Assembly: GCA_004556985.1 (NCBI GenBank)
Contig: SFFC01000008.1
Coordinates: forward strand, 1-38,423
Origin: Clostridiales bacterium
Lineage (GTDB): Bacteria > Bacillota > Clostridia > Christensenellales > Aristaeellaceae
DNA length: 38,423 bases
Reading direction: 5' to 3'
The first letter of the stretch is position 1, and each line of letters begins with the position of its first letter. Shown piece after piece: positions 7,508 to 14,989 of the stretch. The position numbers and the translations under genes were made by a program. The notes beneath the pieces were generated by a model. That model saw nothing but the letters and a program-made list of their open reading frames with translations. It was not told the origin of the DNA and did no database searches.

Positions 7508-8266
7508 ATGAAACCGCTGGACACCAACAATGCCGTTCCGCTGTATGAGCAGCTGAGAGTCGCGCTGCGCGAACGGCTGGACAGCGGCGTGCTCGACCCG
7601 GGAGAGCGGCTCCCTTCGGAAACGGAGCTCTGCCAGAAATACGGCGTCAGCCGCATCACCGTGCGGCGCGCCGTGGATGAGCTCGTCGAGGAGGGCATTC
7701 TGGAGCGGAGGCAGGGAAAGGGCACCTTTGTCGCGCCAAAGCGAGCCGTCGTTTCGATCATGGCGCTCAACGATGACGCGACGGAGGGCTTCTACAGTCG
7801 CTACAAGGAGCGAAAGCGCAGCCTGATCGTCAGCAAGAAGGAATATCCGGCCAACCGCAGTGAGCGGGAATGGCTTCATCTGGGCGAGAACGATCACGTC
7901 TTCATCCTGACCCGGCGGTTGCTCCTGGACGGAAAGCCCTGGATGATCGACCGCGCGACCTATGCCGTGCGCCGCTTTCCCGACTTTTTTGACCGGGTGC
8001 AGGACGATACCTCCACCTACCAGCTGATGGAGGAGATTTACGGTGTGTCCATGTGCCGGGCCCATCGGGAGATCACGCTGACCTACGCGACCAACGAGCA
8101 GGGCGAGCTGCTCGACTGCGCGCCGGGGACGCCGCTGTTTAAGACCTTCAAGGTCGTCTATGACGACCGGGACGAGCCCGTCCATCTCTCTTCGACCTTT
8201 ACGCAGGCGGAGGGGGTCGTGCTGACCGTGGAAAACAACCGGTATCGCAGCAGGAAAAAGGAATAG
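7508..8266 (+). CDS. frlR: GntR/HutC-family regulator (FrlR-like)
   Basis: A 252-residue cytoplasmic repressor-type protein. Residues 10-75 form the GntR winged helix with LPSETELCQKYGVSRITVRR and the wing RRQGKGTFVA. Residues about 90-245 form a UTRA effector domain, which in this family usually binds a phosphorylated sugar. Its place at the end of the frl operon, 38 bases after frlD, matches frlR next to the Bacillus and E. coli frl operons. It probably senses an operon intermediate and acts at the dyad cluster at 2071-2110. It is closely related to the next gene (8472). The DNA-binding helix is nearly identical in the two, so cross-regulation is plausible. Confidence 0.85.
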   Translation: MKPLDTNNAVPLYEQLRVALRERLDSGVLDPGERLPSETELCQKYGVSRITVRRAVDELVEEGILERRQGKGTFVAPKRAVVSIMALNDDATEGFYSRYKERKRSLIVSKKEYPANRSEREWLHLGENDHVFILTRRLLLDGKPWMIDRATYAVRRFPDFFDRVQDDTSTYQLMEEIYGVSMCRAHREITLTYATNEQGELLDCAPGTPLFKTFKVVYDDRDEPVHLSSTFTQAEGVVLTVENNRYRSRKKE

Positions 8267-8271
8267 CGAAG

Positions 8272-8301
8272 TCCGCCGCGCGGCATGAGCCGTGCGGCGG
8301 A
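8272..8301 (+). terminator. Terminator of the frl operon
   Basis: TCCGCCGCGCGGC and GCCGTGCGGCGGA pair over 13 positions (one wobble) around an ATGA loop. The tail TTGAATTATCTTT is only partly T-rich. It is the first strong stem after frlR and likely ends the operon. Confidence 0.65.
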
Positions 8302-8371
8302 TTGAATTATCTTTCGCGGCGAATCCCGCCCTGGCCCATAACGGAAGACTGTTTTTCTTGCGCAAATCGGA

Positions 8372-8401
8372 TTGACCGTTTGAAACGCGGCGGTGTATAA
8401 T
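8372..8401 (+). promoter_or_regulatory. Promoter of the second GntR gene
   Basis: TTGACC at 8372-8377, 18-base spacer, perfect TATAAT at 8396-8401. Transcription would start near 8408, so the gene cannot begin at the in-frame ATG at 8406; this supports the start at 8472. Confidence 0.75.
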
Positions 8402-8471
8402 TATCGTGTATGGTTCGCAGAGACAAAAGGTATGGGCAGCGTCCAAGGACGGACGAGGATTGGAGCAAAGC

Positions 8472-9215
8472 ATGGACAGGCTGGATAAGGAAAGCGCCGT
8501 TCCGCTGTATGAGCAGCTCAAGCTGTCGCTGAGCAAGAAGATTGAAGAGCACGTGCTCCAGGAGGGGGAGCGCCTTCCCTCGGAGGCGGAGCTGTGCGCG
8601 GAGTATGATGTCAGCCGCATCACAGTGCGCCGCGCTGTGGACGAGCTGGTCGAGGAGGGCGTGCTGGAGCGGCGCCAGGGCAAGGGGACGTTCGTCGCGT
8701 CGAGCCGCATGAGCGTGCAGGTGATGCCCATGAACGAGGTCGTGCAGGGCTTCTACACCCGGGATACCGGGCGCAAGCAGACGCATGTCATCACAAAGCG
8801 GGAGTACGTCGCCAACCGGCACGAGCGCGAGGTGCTCAAGCTGCAGGAGGGCGACTCCGTCTATGTCTTCACGAGGCAGATGATGGTCGACGGGGAGGTT
8901 TACATGCTCGACCGCAGCACCTTCCCGGCGGGGCGCTATCCGGGCCTTTTTGAGCGGGTGACGGACAACATGTCGACCTATCGCCTGCTCGAGGAGGAGT
9001 ACGGCGTAGTCATGCACTGCGTACACAAGGAGATCTCCCATACCTATGCCAGCGCCGAGCAGGCCAAATGGCTCGACTGCGCTGTCGGCACGCCGCTGTT
9101 TCGGATGTACAAGGTCGTCCGCGACCCGCAGGGCGTGCCGATCCACATGTCCTCCTCCTATATGAAGGCGGACAGCATCATCTTCGTCACCGACAATGAG
9201 CTGCTCAACGGATGA
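8472..9215 (+). CDS. GntR/HutC-family regulator, FrlR paralogue
   Basis: A 247-residue paralogue of the preceding regulator. The winged helix is at 8-75, with VSRITVRRAVDELVEEG shared exactly with the first copy, followed by a UTRA effector domain. The effector half has diverged much more than the DNA-binding half, so it may read a different ligand from a similar operator. It has its own promoter (8372) and a terminator after it. It lies directly upstream of a transporter operon whose promoter carries a 5-4-5 dyad, so that operon is its likely target. The start at 8472 follows from the transcription start and a weak GGAG site. Confidence 0.85.
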   Translation: MDRLDKESAVPLYEQLKLSLSKKIEEHVLQEGERLPSEAELCAEYDVSRITVRRAVDELVEEGVLERRQGKGTFVASSRMSVQVMPMNEVVQGFYTRDTGRKQTHVITKREYVANRHEREVLKLQEGDSVYVFTRQMMVDGEVYMLDRSTFPAGRYPGLFERVTDNMSTYRLLEEEYGVVMHCVHKEISHTYASAEQAKWLDCAVGTPLFRMYKVVRDPQGVPIHMSSSYMKADSIIFVTDNELLNG

Positions 9216-9247
9216 GCGGCCCCTTCCCGACAACCTGACCGCAGGCT

Positions 9248-9271
9248 CCGCCCCTTCGGGCGGGGCGTTTT
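9248..9271 (+). terminator. Terminator after the second GntR gene
   Basis: CCGCCC-CTTC-GGGCGG (9248-9263) followed by GGCGTTTT, a compact rho-independent terminator. Confidence 0.65.
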
Positions 9272-9345
9272 CCGTTTTGGCTGGGCAGCGGGCGGAAAAG
9301 GCCACAATCTTTCATGCATTTTCTCCGGGTTCCTGCATGTTTTGT

Positions 9346-9392
9346 TTGACGTTTTAGTAAAATTCATGTATAATCCTGGTAAAGAGTTTTAC
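9346..9392 (+). promoter_or_regulatory. Promoter and operator of the second ABC importer
   Basis: TTGACG (9346-9351), 17-base spacer, TATAAT (9369-9374). The perfect dyad GTAAA-GAGT-TTTAC (9379-9392) covers the expected transcription start. Its architecture and position match the dyad at the frl promoter, although the bases differ. Regulation by the GntR protein at 8472 is inferred. Confidence 0.65.
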
Positions 9393-9414
9393 AAAATAAG
9401 GAGGCTTTTCCATC

Positions 9415-10566
9415 ATGAAGAAATTCGTCGCTTTGCTTCTTTGCTGCCTGCTGACGCTGTCCTTTGCGGGCGCGCTGGCCGAGTCCGTCGCTGACCTCTG
9501 CGCGGCCGCGGAGGGCCTGACGCATGAGGAGCTGCTGGAGAAGGCGCTCGCCGAGGAGGGCACCTTCATCGTCTACGGCAACACCAGCCGCATCGTCACC
9601 GCTGCGGAGACCTTCGGCGCGCTGCACGGCATCACCATCGAGGGCAGCAACCTCAAGGATTCCGAGATCTACACCAAGCTCTCCACGGAGATCAAGGGCG
9701 GCGCCAAGGGCGCGGACATGGTCATGATCCAGGACGGCGCTTCGCTGCAGAGCCAGGCGCTGGACACCGGCTACCTCGTCAACTTCGTGCCCGCCTCCGT
9801 CAAGGATGCCGTCGCCGAGGGCGACCGCAACCCGCTGATCCAGCAGTTCATCAACAAGGTCTTCATCTGGAACAACCGCGGCGAGAATGTGCCGGCGATC
9901 ACCAACGTCTGGCAGCTGACCGAGCCGCAGTTCAAGGGCAACATCATCTTCAAGACGCCCGACAGCGAGCAGGTCAACATGAACTTCCTGGTCATGCTGA
10001 CCAATGAGGAGTGGTCCGCCAAGCTCGAGGAGGCCTACAAGAACCTCTACGGCGAGGAGATCGACCTGGGCGAGTATGAGAACGCCGGCTACAAGTGGAT
10101 CGCCGAGTTCCTGGGCAACTGCACCTTCGGCAACTCCGACACGACCATCGCCGAGGAGATCTCCCAGGAGACCGCCGAGGGCAAGATCGGCCTGTTCGTG
10201 CTCTCCAAGCTGCGCTCCTCCTCCGTCTACACCGAGAACCTGACCGTCGGCGAGTATGTCGCCGCCGAGACCGGCACGCCGATCGAGCCGTTCTCCGGCT
10301 TCATGTATCCGATGTACGCGCTGGTCTCCTCCAACGCCTCCCGTCCGTACACCGCGATGCTCTTCATCGAGTACCTGATGACGCAGGACGGCTTCGAGCC
10401 CTGGGGCAAGAGCATCGGCGCCTATTCCACCAACACGCAGATCGCGCCCAACGAGGGCGACCTCGGGCTGGATGTCTGGAAGGGCTCCCTCGTCATGGAG
10501 GATCCGGAGTACATTCTGGAAAACTATGAGGACGTCTACAGCTTTGTGACCATGTATCTGCAGTAA
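9415..10566 (+). CDS. ABC importer solute-binding protein (AfuA/FbpA-like)
   Basis: A 383-residue periplasmic-binding-type protein resembling the AfuA/FbpA class (COG1840 type). It has a Sec signal peptide cleaved after ALA at about residue 22 and no lipobox cysteine at that site. The adjacent Tyr-Tyr iron ligands of classical ferric-binding proteins are not apparent; the comparable region reads SGFMYPMYALV. Some members of this class carry sugar phosphates or phosphonates instead of iron. Control by an FrlR paralogue suggests a sugar-derived solute, but this is inference only. RBS AAGGAGG lies about 11 bases ahead of the ATG. A strong hairpin separates it from the permease gene. Confidence 0.75.
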   Translation: MKKFVALLLCCLLTLSFAGALAESVADLCAAAEGLTHEELLEKALAEEGTFIVYGNTSRIVTAAETFGALHGITIEGSNLKDSEIYTKLSTEIKGGAKGADMVMIQDGASLQSQALDTGYLVNFVPASVKDAVAEGDRNPLIQQFINKVFIWNNRGENVPAITNVWQLTEPQFKGNIIFKTPDSEQVNMNFLVMLTNEEWSAKLEEAYKNLYGEEIDLGEYENAGYKWIAEFLGNCTFGNSDTTIAEEISQETAEGKIGLFVLSKLRSSSVYTENLTVGEYVAAETGTPIEPFSGFMYPMYALVSSNASRPYTAMLFIEYLMTQDGFEPWGKSIGAYSTNTQIAPNEGDLGLDVWKGSLVMEDPEYILENYEDVYSFVTMYLQ

Positions 10567-10577
10567 GGCAGCGGTCC

Positions 10578-10603
10578 GGGGCGGGGGCGGAAGCCCCCGC
10601 CCC
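10578..10603 (+). terminator. Strong stem-loop after the binding-protein gene
   Basis: GGGGCGGGGGC-GGAA-GCCCCCGCCCC, 11 perfect pairs, followed by GATTTCTTT. It lies between the binding protein and the permease and likely acts as a partial terminator or mRNA protector, as after frlO. Confidence 0.7.
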
Positions 10604-10635
10604 GATTTCTTTAGAATCTGAGTCGAGGTGACCTC

Positions 10636-12450
10636 ATGAACAGACAATCCTCCCGTGCCGCCCGGCAATGGGGGCGCGTACGCGCGTTCTTCTCCAAGCC
10701 AGCCAACGTGATCCTGGTCGTCTTCTGCGCCGTGCTGTGCCTGCTGACGCTCTACCCGCTGCTGCTGCTGTTCCTTGAGACGGTTACGGTGCACGCGGGC
10801 AAGGAGATGCGCGCCGTCAGCCAGGCGGAGGGTGCGCTGACGCTATACAGCCTGCAGCGCATCTTCGCGACGGCCAAGAACAGCTACAGCAAGCTGACGT
10901 TCTACCAGCCGCTGCTCAATACGCTGGCTGTCTCCCTGACGGCGTCGTTCATCTCCATCGTCTTCGGCGGGGCCGTGGCCTGGCTGATCACGCGCACAAA
11001 CCTCAAATTCAAGAAATTCATCTCCACCGTCTTCGTCTTTCCCTACATCATGCCCGCCTGGACGCTGGCGACCTTCTGGCAGACGTTCTTCAAGAACGTG
11101 AACGTCGGCGCGGGCACCTCCAACGGCATCATGGCGGCCGTCTTCGGCGTGTACATGCCGGAGTGGTTCGTCTATGGTTATTTTCCGATCTCGCTGGTGC
11201 TTGGCCTGCACTATGCGCCCTTCGCCTACATCCTCATCGGCGGCATCCTGCGCAACATGGACGCCAACCTCGAGGAGGCGGCGACCATCCTCAAGACCTC
11301 GCCGCGGCGCATCCTGCTGCGCATCACGCTGCCCATCGTCAAGCCGGCACTGCTCTCGACGCTGCTGCTGGTGTTCGCCAGCTCGATGAGCGCGTATTCC
11401 GTGCCCGTCTTCCTGGGCAGCCCGGTGCGCTACTATGTGCTCTCGACCAAGATGATGTCGCTGATCAACAACTATCCCGGCCAGGGCTACATCATCGCCG
11501 CCGTCATGATCGTCTTCGGCGTCGTGATCCTCGCCATCAATCAGCACATCACCGGTAGCCGCAAGAGCTACACAACCGTCACCGGAAAGAGCTCGCAGAT
11601 CTCGCTGGTCAACCTACGCGGTTTGAACACGCCGATCGCTGTCGTGCTGACGGTGCTGATGCTGCTGGTCGCCGTGCTGCCGCTGATCACCTTCGCGCTC
11701 GAATCCGTGATCATCAAGGCAGGCGACTACTCGCTCTCCAACATGACGCTCGACTTCTGGATCGGACGCAACCTGACGTACCTGGATCAGGGAGACAGCA
11801 CGGGCATCCTGCTCAGTGCCAAGGTACTCAAGGCGCTGGGCTACTCGCTGCTGCTGGCGGCGACCTGCTCGATTGTCGCGGGCACGAGCGGCGTGCTGGT
11901 CGGTTACGGCGTCGTCAAGCGCCGCGGCAGCAAGCTCGCCACCGCGGTCAACAACCTCTCCTTCTTCCCATATCTGATGCCGTCCCTCGCCTTCGGCGCG
12001 ATCTATCTGGCGATGAGCACGCGCGTGCCGTTCCTGCATGGCTTTATCGTGCTGGCGCTGGTCGGCTCGGTCAAGTATCTGCCGTTCGCCTCGCGCTCGG
12101 GCATCAACGCCATGCTCCAGCTCTCCGGGGAGATCGAGGAGGCCGCCGTCATCGTCGGCGTGCCCTGGTACAAGCGCATGCTGCGCATTCTCTTCCCGAT
12201 TCAGAAGAGCAGCTTCCTCTCCGGCTATCTGCTGCCGATGGTCTCCTGCATGCGCGAGCTCTCGCTCTTCGTGCTCCTGGTGCCCACCAGCAACACGCTG
12301 CTGACCACGATGCTCATGCAGTACAGCGAAAAGGGCTGGGCGCAGTTTGGCAACGCGATCAATCTGCTGATTATCGTCGTCGTGCTGCTTGTCAATTTCA
12401 TCGTCAACAAGCTCACCGGCGCATCCATCGACAAGGGCGTAGGAGGTTAA
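10636..12450 (+). CDS. ABC importer permease, fused double domain (FbpB-like)
   Basis: A 604-residue permease with two homologous halves of about six membrane segments each, as in FbpB/AfuB proteins. Each half has its own ATPase-coupling loop: residues 213-233 (EEAATILKTSPRRILLR) and 501-521 (EEAAVIVGVPWYKRMLR). The single chain therefore replaces the usual permease pair. The linker near 305-325 is polar and lies between the halves. GAGGTGA precedes the ATG by only a few bases. The ATPase gene follows 3 bases after the stop, so permease and ATPase are co-translated. The substrate is unknown. Confidence 0.85.
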   Translation: MNRQSSRAARQWGRVRAFFSKPANVILVVFCAVLCLLTLYPLLLLFLETVTVHAGKEMRAVSQAEGALTLYSLQRIFATAKNSYSKLTFYQPLLNTLAVSLTASFISIVFGGAVAWLITRTNLKFKKFISTVFVFPYIMPAWTLATFWQTFFKNVNVGAGTSNGIMAAVFGVYMPEWFVYGYFPISLVLGLHYAPFAYILIGGILRNMDANLEEAATILKTSPRRILLRITLPIVKPALLSTLLLVFASSMSAYSVPVFLGSPVRYYVLSTKMMSLINNYPGQGYIIAAVMIVFGVVILAINQHITGSRKSYTTVTGKSSQISLVNLRGLNTPIAVVLTVLMLLVAVLPLITFALESVIIKAGDYSLSNMTLDFWIGRNLTYLDQGDSTGILLSAKVLKALGYSLLLAATCSIVAGTSGVLVGYGVVKRRGSKLATAVNNLSFFPYLMPSLAFGAIYLAMSTRVPFLHGFIVLALVGSVKYLPFASRSGINAMLQLSGEIEEAAVIVGVPWYKRMLRILFPIQKSSFLSGYLLPMVSCMRELSLFVLLVPTSNTLLTTMLMQYSEKGWAQFGNAINLLIIVVVLLVNFIVNKLTGASIDKGVGG

Positions 12451-12453
12451 GCC

Positions 12454-13557
12454 ATGCCTGAGATCATCCTCAAAAACGTGACCAAGCGCTTCGGCAAATC
12501 GACCGCCGTCGACCGCCTGAATCTGACCATCCCGACCCGCTCGTTCATCACGCTGCTGGGCCCGTCCGGCTGCGGCAAGACGACCACGCTGCGCATGATC
12601 GCCGGCCTGGAGACGCCGACCGAGGGCGAGATTCTGATCGACGGCGTGACGGTCTTTTCCTCGGAGCGGGGCATTAACGTGCCGCCGAACAAGCGCGACG
12701 TCGGCTTCCTGTTCCAGAATTACGCGCTCTGGCCGCACATGACCGTCTATCAGAACATCGCCTTCGGCCTGGAAAACCTCAAATGGGACAAGGCCCGCAT
12801 CCGCGCGCGCGTTGCGGAGCTGCTGGAGATGCTGCGGATTTCGGAGTACGAAAAGCGCTACCCGAGCGAGCTCTCCGGCGGCCAGCAGCAGCGCGTGGCC
12901 ATCGCGCGCACGCTCGCGCCCAATCCGAAGGTGCTCTTCATGGACGAGCCGCTTTCCAACCTCGACGCCAAGCTGCGCACCGAGATGCGCACGGAGCTCA
13001 AGCGGCTGCACGTCGACACGGATTCCACGTTCGTCTACGTCACGCACGACCAGCTCGAGGCCATGACGCTCTCCACGCAGGTCTGCCTGATGGAGAAGGG
13101 CATCCTGCAGCAGGTCGCCGCGCCGCTGGAGATGTATCTGCGCCCGGCCAACCTCTTTGTGGCCGACTTCATGGGCAGCCCGACGATGAACTTCCTCGAT
13201 GCCTCCGCCCGCAAAACGGGCGGGACGACCGCCGAGCTCAGCTTCTGCGGCCTGACGCGCACGTTTACCGCGGGCGCGCCGCTGGGGGAGCTGCCCAAAG
13301 ACGTCGTGTTGGGCATCCGCCCGGAATTTTTGACGATCGACGGGGATGGCGACGTGGAGGCAACGGTCTATTCAACGCTGCCCGCCGGCATGGAGACGAC
13401 CGTCAAGCTGCGCTTGGGCGGCGGGCTGATCACCTGCGTCGTCTTCGGCGGCATCGATTTCCCGGTCGATACGAAGGTGCGCTTCTCCTTCAAGGGCAGC
13501 GACATGCTCCTCTTTGACAGGGAGAGCCGCGCGCTGCTGGCTGTGGGCTCGCTGTAA
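12454..13557 (+). CDS. ABC importer ATPase (MalK/PotA type)
   Basis: A 367-residue ATPase. Walker A GPSGCGKTT is at 36-44, the Q-loop glutamine at 88, the ABC signature LSGGQQQRVAIA at 140-151, Walker B LFMDEP at 161-166 with catalytic E165, and the switch histidine at 198. Residues about 240-367 form the TOBE/OB regulatory tail typical of CUT1, PotA and FbpC subunits. The junction FMGSPTMNF resembles the MalK/MsmX group more than iron-type FbpC. It clearly serves the permease upstream. Because the frl importer has no ATPase and needs a MsmX-like one, this protein could also energise it; that is a hypothesis. Confidence 0.9.
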   Translation: MPEIILKNVTKRFGKSTAVDRLNLTIPTRSFITLLGPSGCGKTTTLRMIAGLETPTEGEILIDGVTVFSSERGINVPPNKRDVGFLFQNYALWPHMTVYQNIAFGLENLKWDKARIRARVAELLEMLRISEYEKRYPSELSGGQQQRVAIARTLAPNPKVLFMDEPLSNLDAKLRTEMRTELKRLHVDTDSTFVYVTHDQLEAMTLSTQVCLMEKGILQQVAAPLEMYLRPANLFVADFMGSPTMNFLDASARKTGGTTAELSFCGLTRTFTAGAPLGELPKDVVLGIRPEFLTIDGDGDVEATVYSTLPAGMETTVKLRLGGGLITCVVFGGIDFPVDTKVRFSFKGSDMLLFDRESRALLAVGSL

Positions 13558-13827
13558 GGCTGCCCGGCGGCGGACGGTTTTCAGGAAGCCCTTTGGATGT
13601 AGCCGGGCGCTGCCGCGGAATGCGTTTTCTTCGGCCTTCTTGGGCGCGGCGCAGGTTTGTTGTGCATCGGCAGACGGAAACTGCTGAAAACTCTTGATCT
13701 TTTCGCCCGGCCGTGTTAAAATCAGAACACGAGTGCACATCGCTTGAACAGCGTCATCCGCACGCGGACGGTGTTTGGCGTGCATTGAAATACACTGATT
13801 TTCTAGATTTGATGGAGGGATTTCCAC
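13558..13827 (+). promoter_or_regulatory. Intergenic region with the efp promoter
   Basis: GCCCGGC (13562-13568) and GCCGGGC (13602-13608) could form a long-loop stem ending the ABC operon, but no T-run follows. A clear promoter is present: TTGATC at 13694-13699, 17-base spacer, TAAAAT at 13717-13722. The remaining leader of about 100 bases shows no convincing structure. Confidence 0.6.
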
Positions 13828-14385
13828 ATGATTACTGCAGGCGATTTCCGCAAGGGCGTCACGATCGAATGGGAAGGCGGCGTCTGGACCATCGTTGATT
13901 TCCAGCATGTCAAGCCGGGCAAGGGCGCTGCCTTCGTGCGCACCAAGCTCAAGAACGTCATGACCGGCGCCGTCGTCGAGCGTTCCTTCAACCCGACCGA
14001 CAAGCAGCCGCGCGCGACCATCGAGACCAAGGAGATGCAGTACGTCTATAACGATGGCGAGTTCTATTACTTCATGGATCAGGAGACCTTCGAGCAGATC
14101 CCGCTGACGCTGGATCAGGTCGAGGACGCGATCCGCTTCATGAAGGAAGAGACCATGGCCACCGTCCGCTTCTTCAAGGGCAAGGCCTTCTCCGTCGAGG
14201 CGCCGAACTTCGTCGTGCTCGAGGTCACCGAGACCGAGCCGGGCTTCAAGGGCGACACCACCAGCAACACCACCAAGCCGGCGACCCTGGAGACCGGCTA
14301 CCAGATCTCCGTGCCGCTGTTCATCAACATCGGCGACAAGATCCGCGTGGATACCCGCGACGGCTCCTACATGTCCCGCGCGTAA
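13828..14385 (+). CDS. efp: Translation elongation factor P
   Basis: The 185-residue protein is a full-length EF-P with its three beta-barrel domains. EF-P enters the ribosome E site and relieves stalling at consecutive prolines. The loop that reaches the peptidyl-transfer centre is HVKPGKGAAF, with the modifiable lysine at K32. The C-terminus VDTRDGSYMSRA is the family end. GGAGGG precedes the ATG by 9 bases. No EpmA/EpmB or other modification gene is adjacent. A CD1247-type protein gene follows after 33 bases and is probably co-transcribed. Confidence 0.97.
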   Translation: MITAGDFRKGVTIEWEGGVWTIVDFQHVKPGKGAAFVRTKLKNVMTGAVVERSFNPTDKQPRATIETKEMQYVYNDGEFYYFMDQETFEQIPLTLDQVEDAIRFMKEETMATVRFFKGKAFSVEAPNFVVLEVTETEPGFKGDTTSNTTKPATLETGYQISVPLFINIGDKIRVDTRDGSYMSRA

Positions 14386-14418
14386 CGCGCACAAGACTTT
14401 GGGAAAGGCGGTCTGAAT

Positions 14419-14862
14419 ATGAGCAGAATGGCCGAAAAGGTTGCCTACCTCAAGGGCCTGGCCGAGGGCCTGGGCGTCAGCGGCGACAGCGATCAGGGCA
14501 AGCTGATGCTGGCTGTCATCGACGCGCTGGAGGCCTTCGCGCAGGAGAGCGGGGAGACCTGCGAAAAGCTCGATGAGCTGGAGCAGTATGTCGAGGAAAT
14601 CGACAGCGACGTCAGCGACCTCGAAGAGGCGCTCTTCGCGGAGGACGACGAAGAGGACGACGACGAGGACGAGGATGACGACGAGGATGACGACGGCGAT
14701 GAGGACGGCGACGGCCTGATCGAATACGAATGCCCGCACTGCGGCACGGTGATCTTCTTTGACGAAGAGGCCTTTGACATGGAGGAGGAGCATCTTTGCC
14801 CGAACTGCCATCGCAAGGTGTTCGACGAGGAAGATGACGGCGATGATTCTGACGATGAGTAA
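14419..14862 (+). CDS. CD1247-type N-terminal domain and zinc-ribbon protein
   Basis: A small 147-residue cytoplasmic protein. Residues 1-45 (MSRMAEKVAYLKGLAEGLGV onward) match the helical CD1247 N-terminal domain found in Clostridia. A coiled segment at about 48-72 and an almost purely Asp/Glu linker at 75-99 follow. The C-terminus holds a four-cysteine zinc ribbon: CPHC at 105-108 and CPNC at 127-130. The function of the family is unknown. It follows efp in the same direction, with an AAAGGCGG ribosome site, and ends in front of a clear terminator, so efp and this gene form a short operon. The acidic tract is encoded by GAC/GAG repeats and may vary in length between strains. Confidence 0.8.
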   Translation: MSRMAEKVAYLKGLAEGLGVSGDSDQGKLMLAVIDALEAFAQESGETCEKLDELEQYVEEIDSDVSDLEEALFAEDDEEDDDEDEDDDEDDDGDEDGDGLIEYECPHCGTVIFFDEEAFDMEEEHLCPNCHRKVFDEEDDGDDSDDE

Positions 14863-14885
14863 CCGCTCAATCTCCGATTGACCTC

Positions 14886-14940
14886 AAAAGGACTGACGCG
14901 GATAGGGCGCGCTTGCGCATCCTTCCGTGCAGTCCTTTTC
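14886..14940 (+). terminator. Terminator of the efp operon
   Basis: AAAAGGACTG (14886-14895) pairs perfectly with CAGTCCTTTT (14930-14939), and the inner bases can extend the stem. The T-run on the right and the A-run on the left would let it work in both directions. Confidence 0.7.
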
Positions 14941-14989
14941 TTGCAGTATGGGAAATTCCGGCATATCCAGTTCGGAAGTGGAGTCGGGC

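Noticed and set aside
9415..13557. Calling the second ABC system a ferric-iron importer
   Set aside because: The fold class would allow it, but the expected Tyr-Tyr iron ligands and iron-type regulation are not visible.
14640..14720. GAC/GAG tandem run as a DNA repeat array
   Set aside because: It is explained by the Asp/Glu linker of the CD1247-type protein; no separate repeat element is needed.
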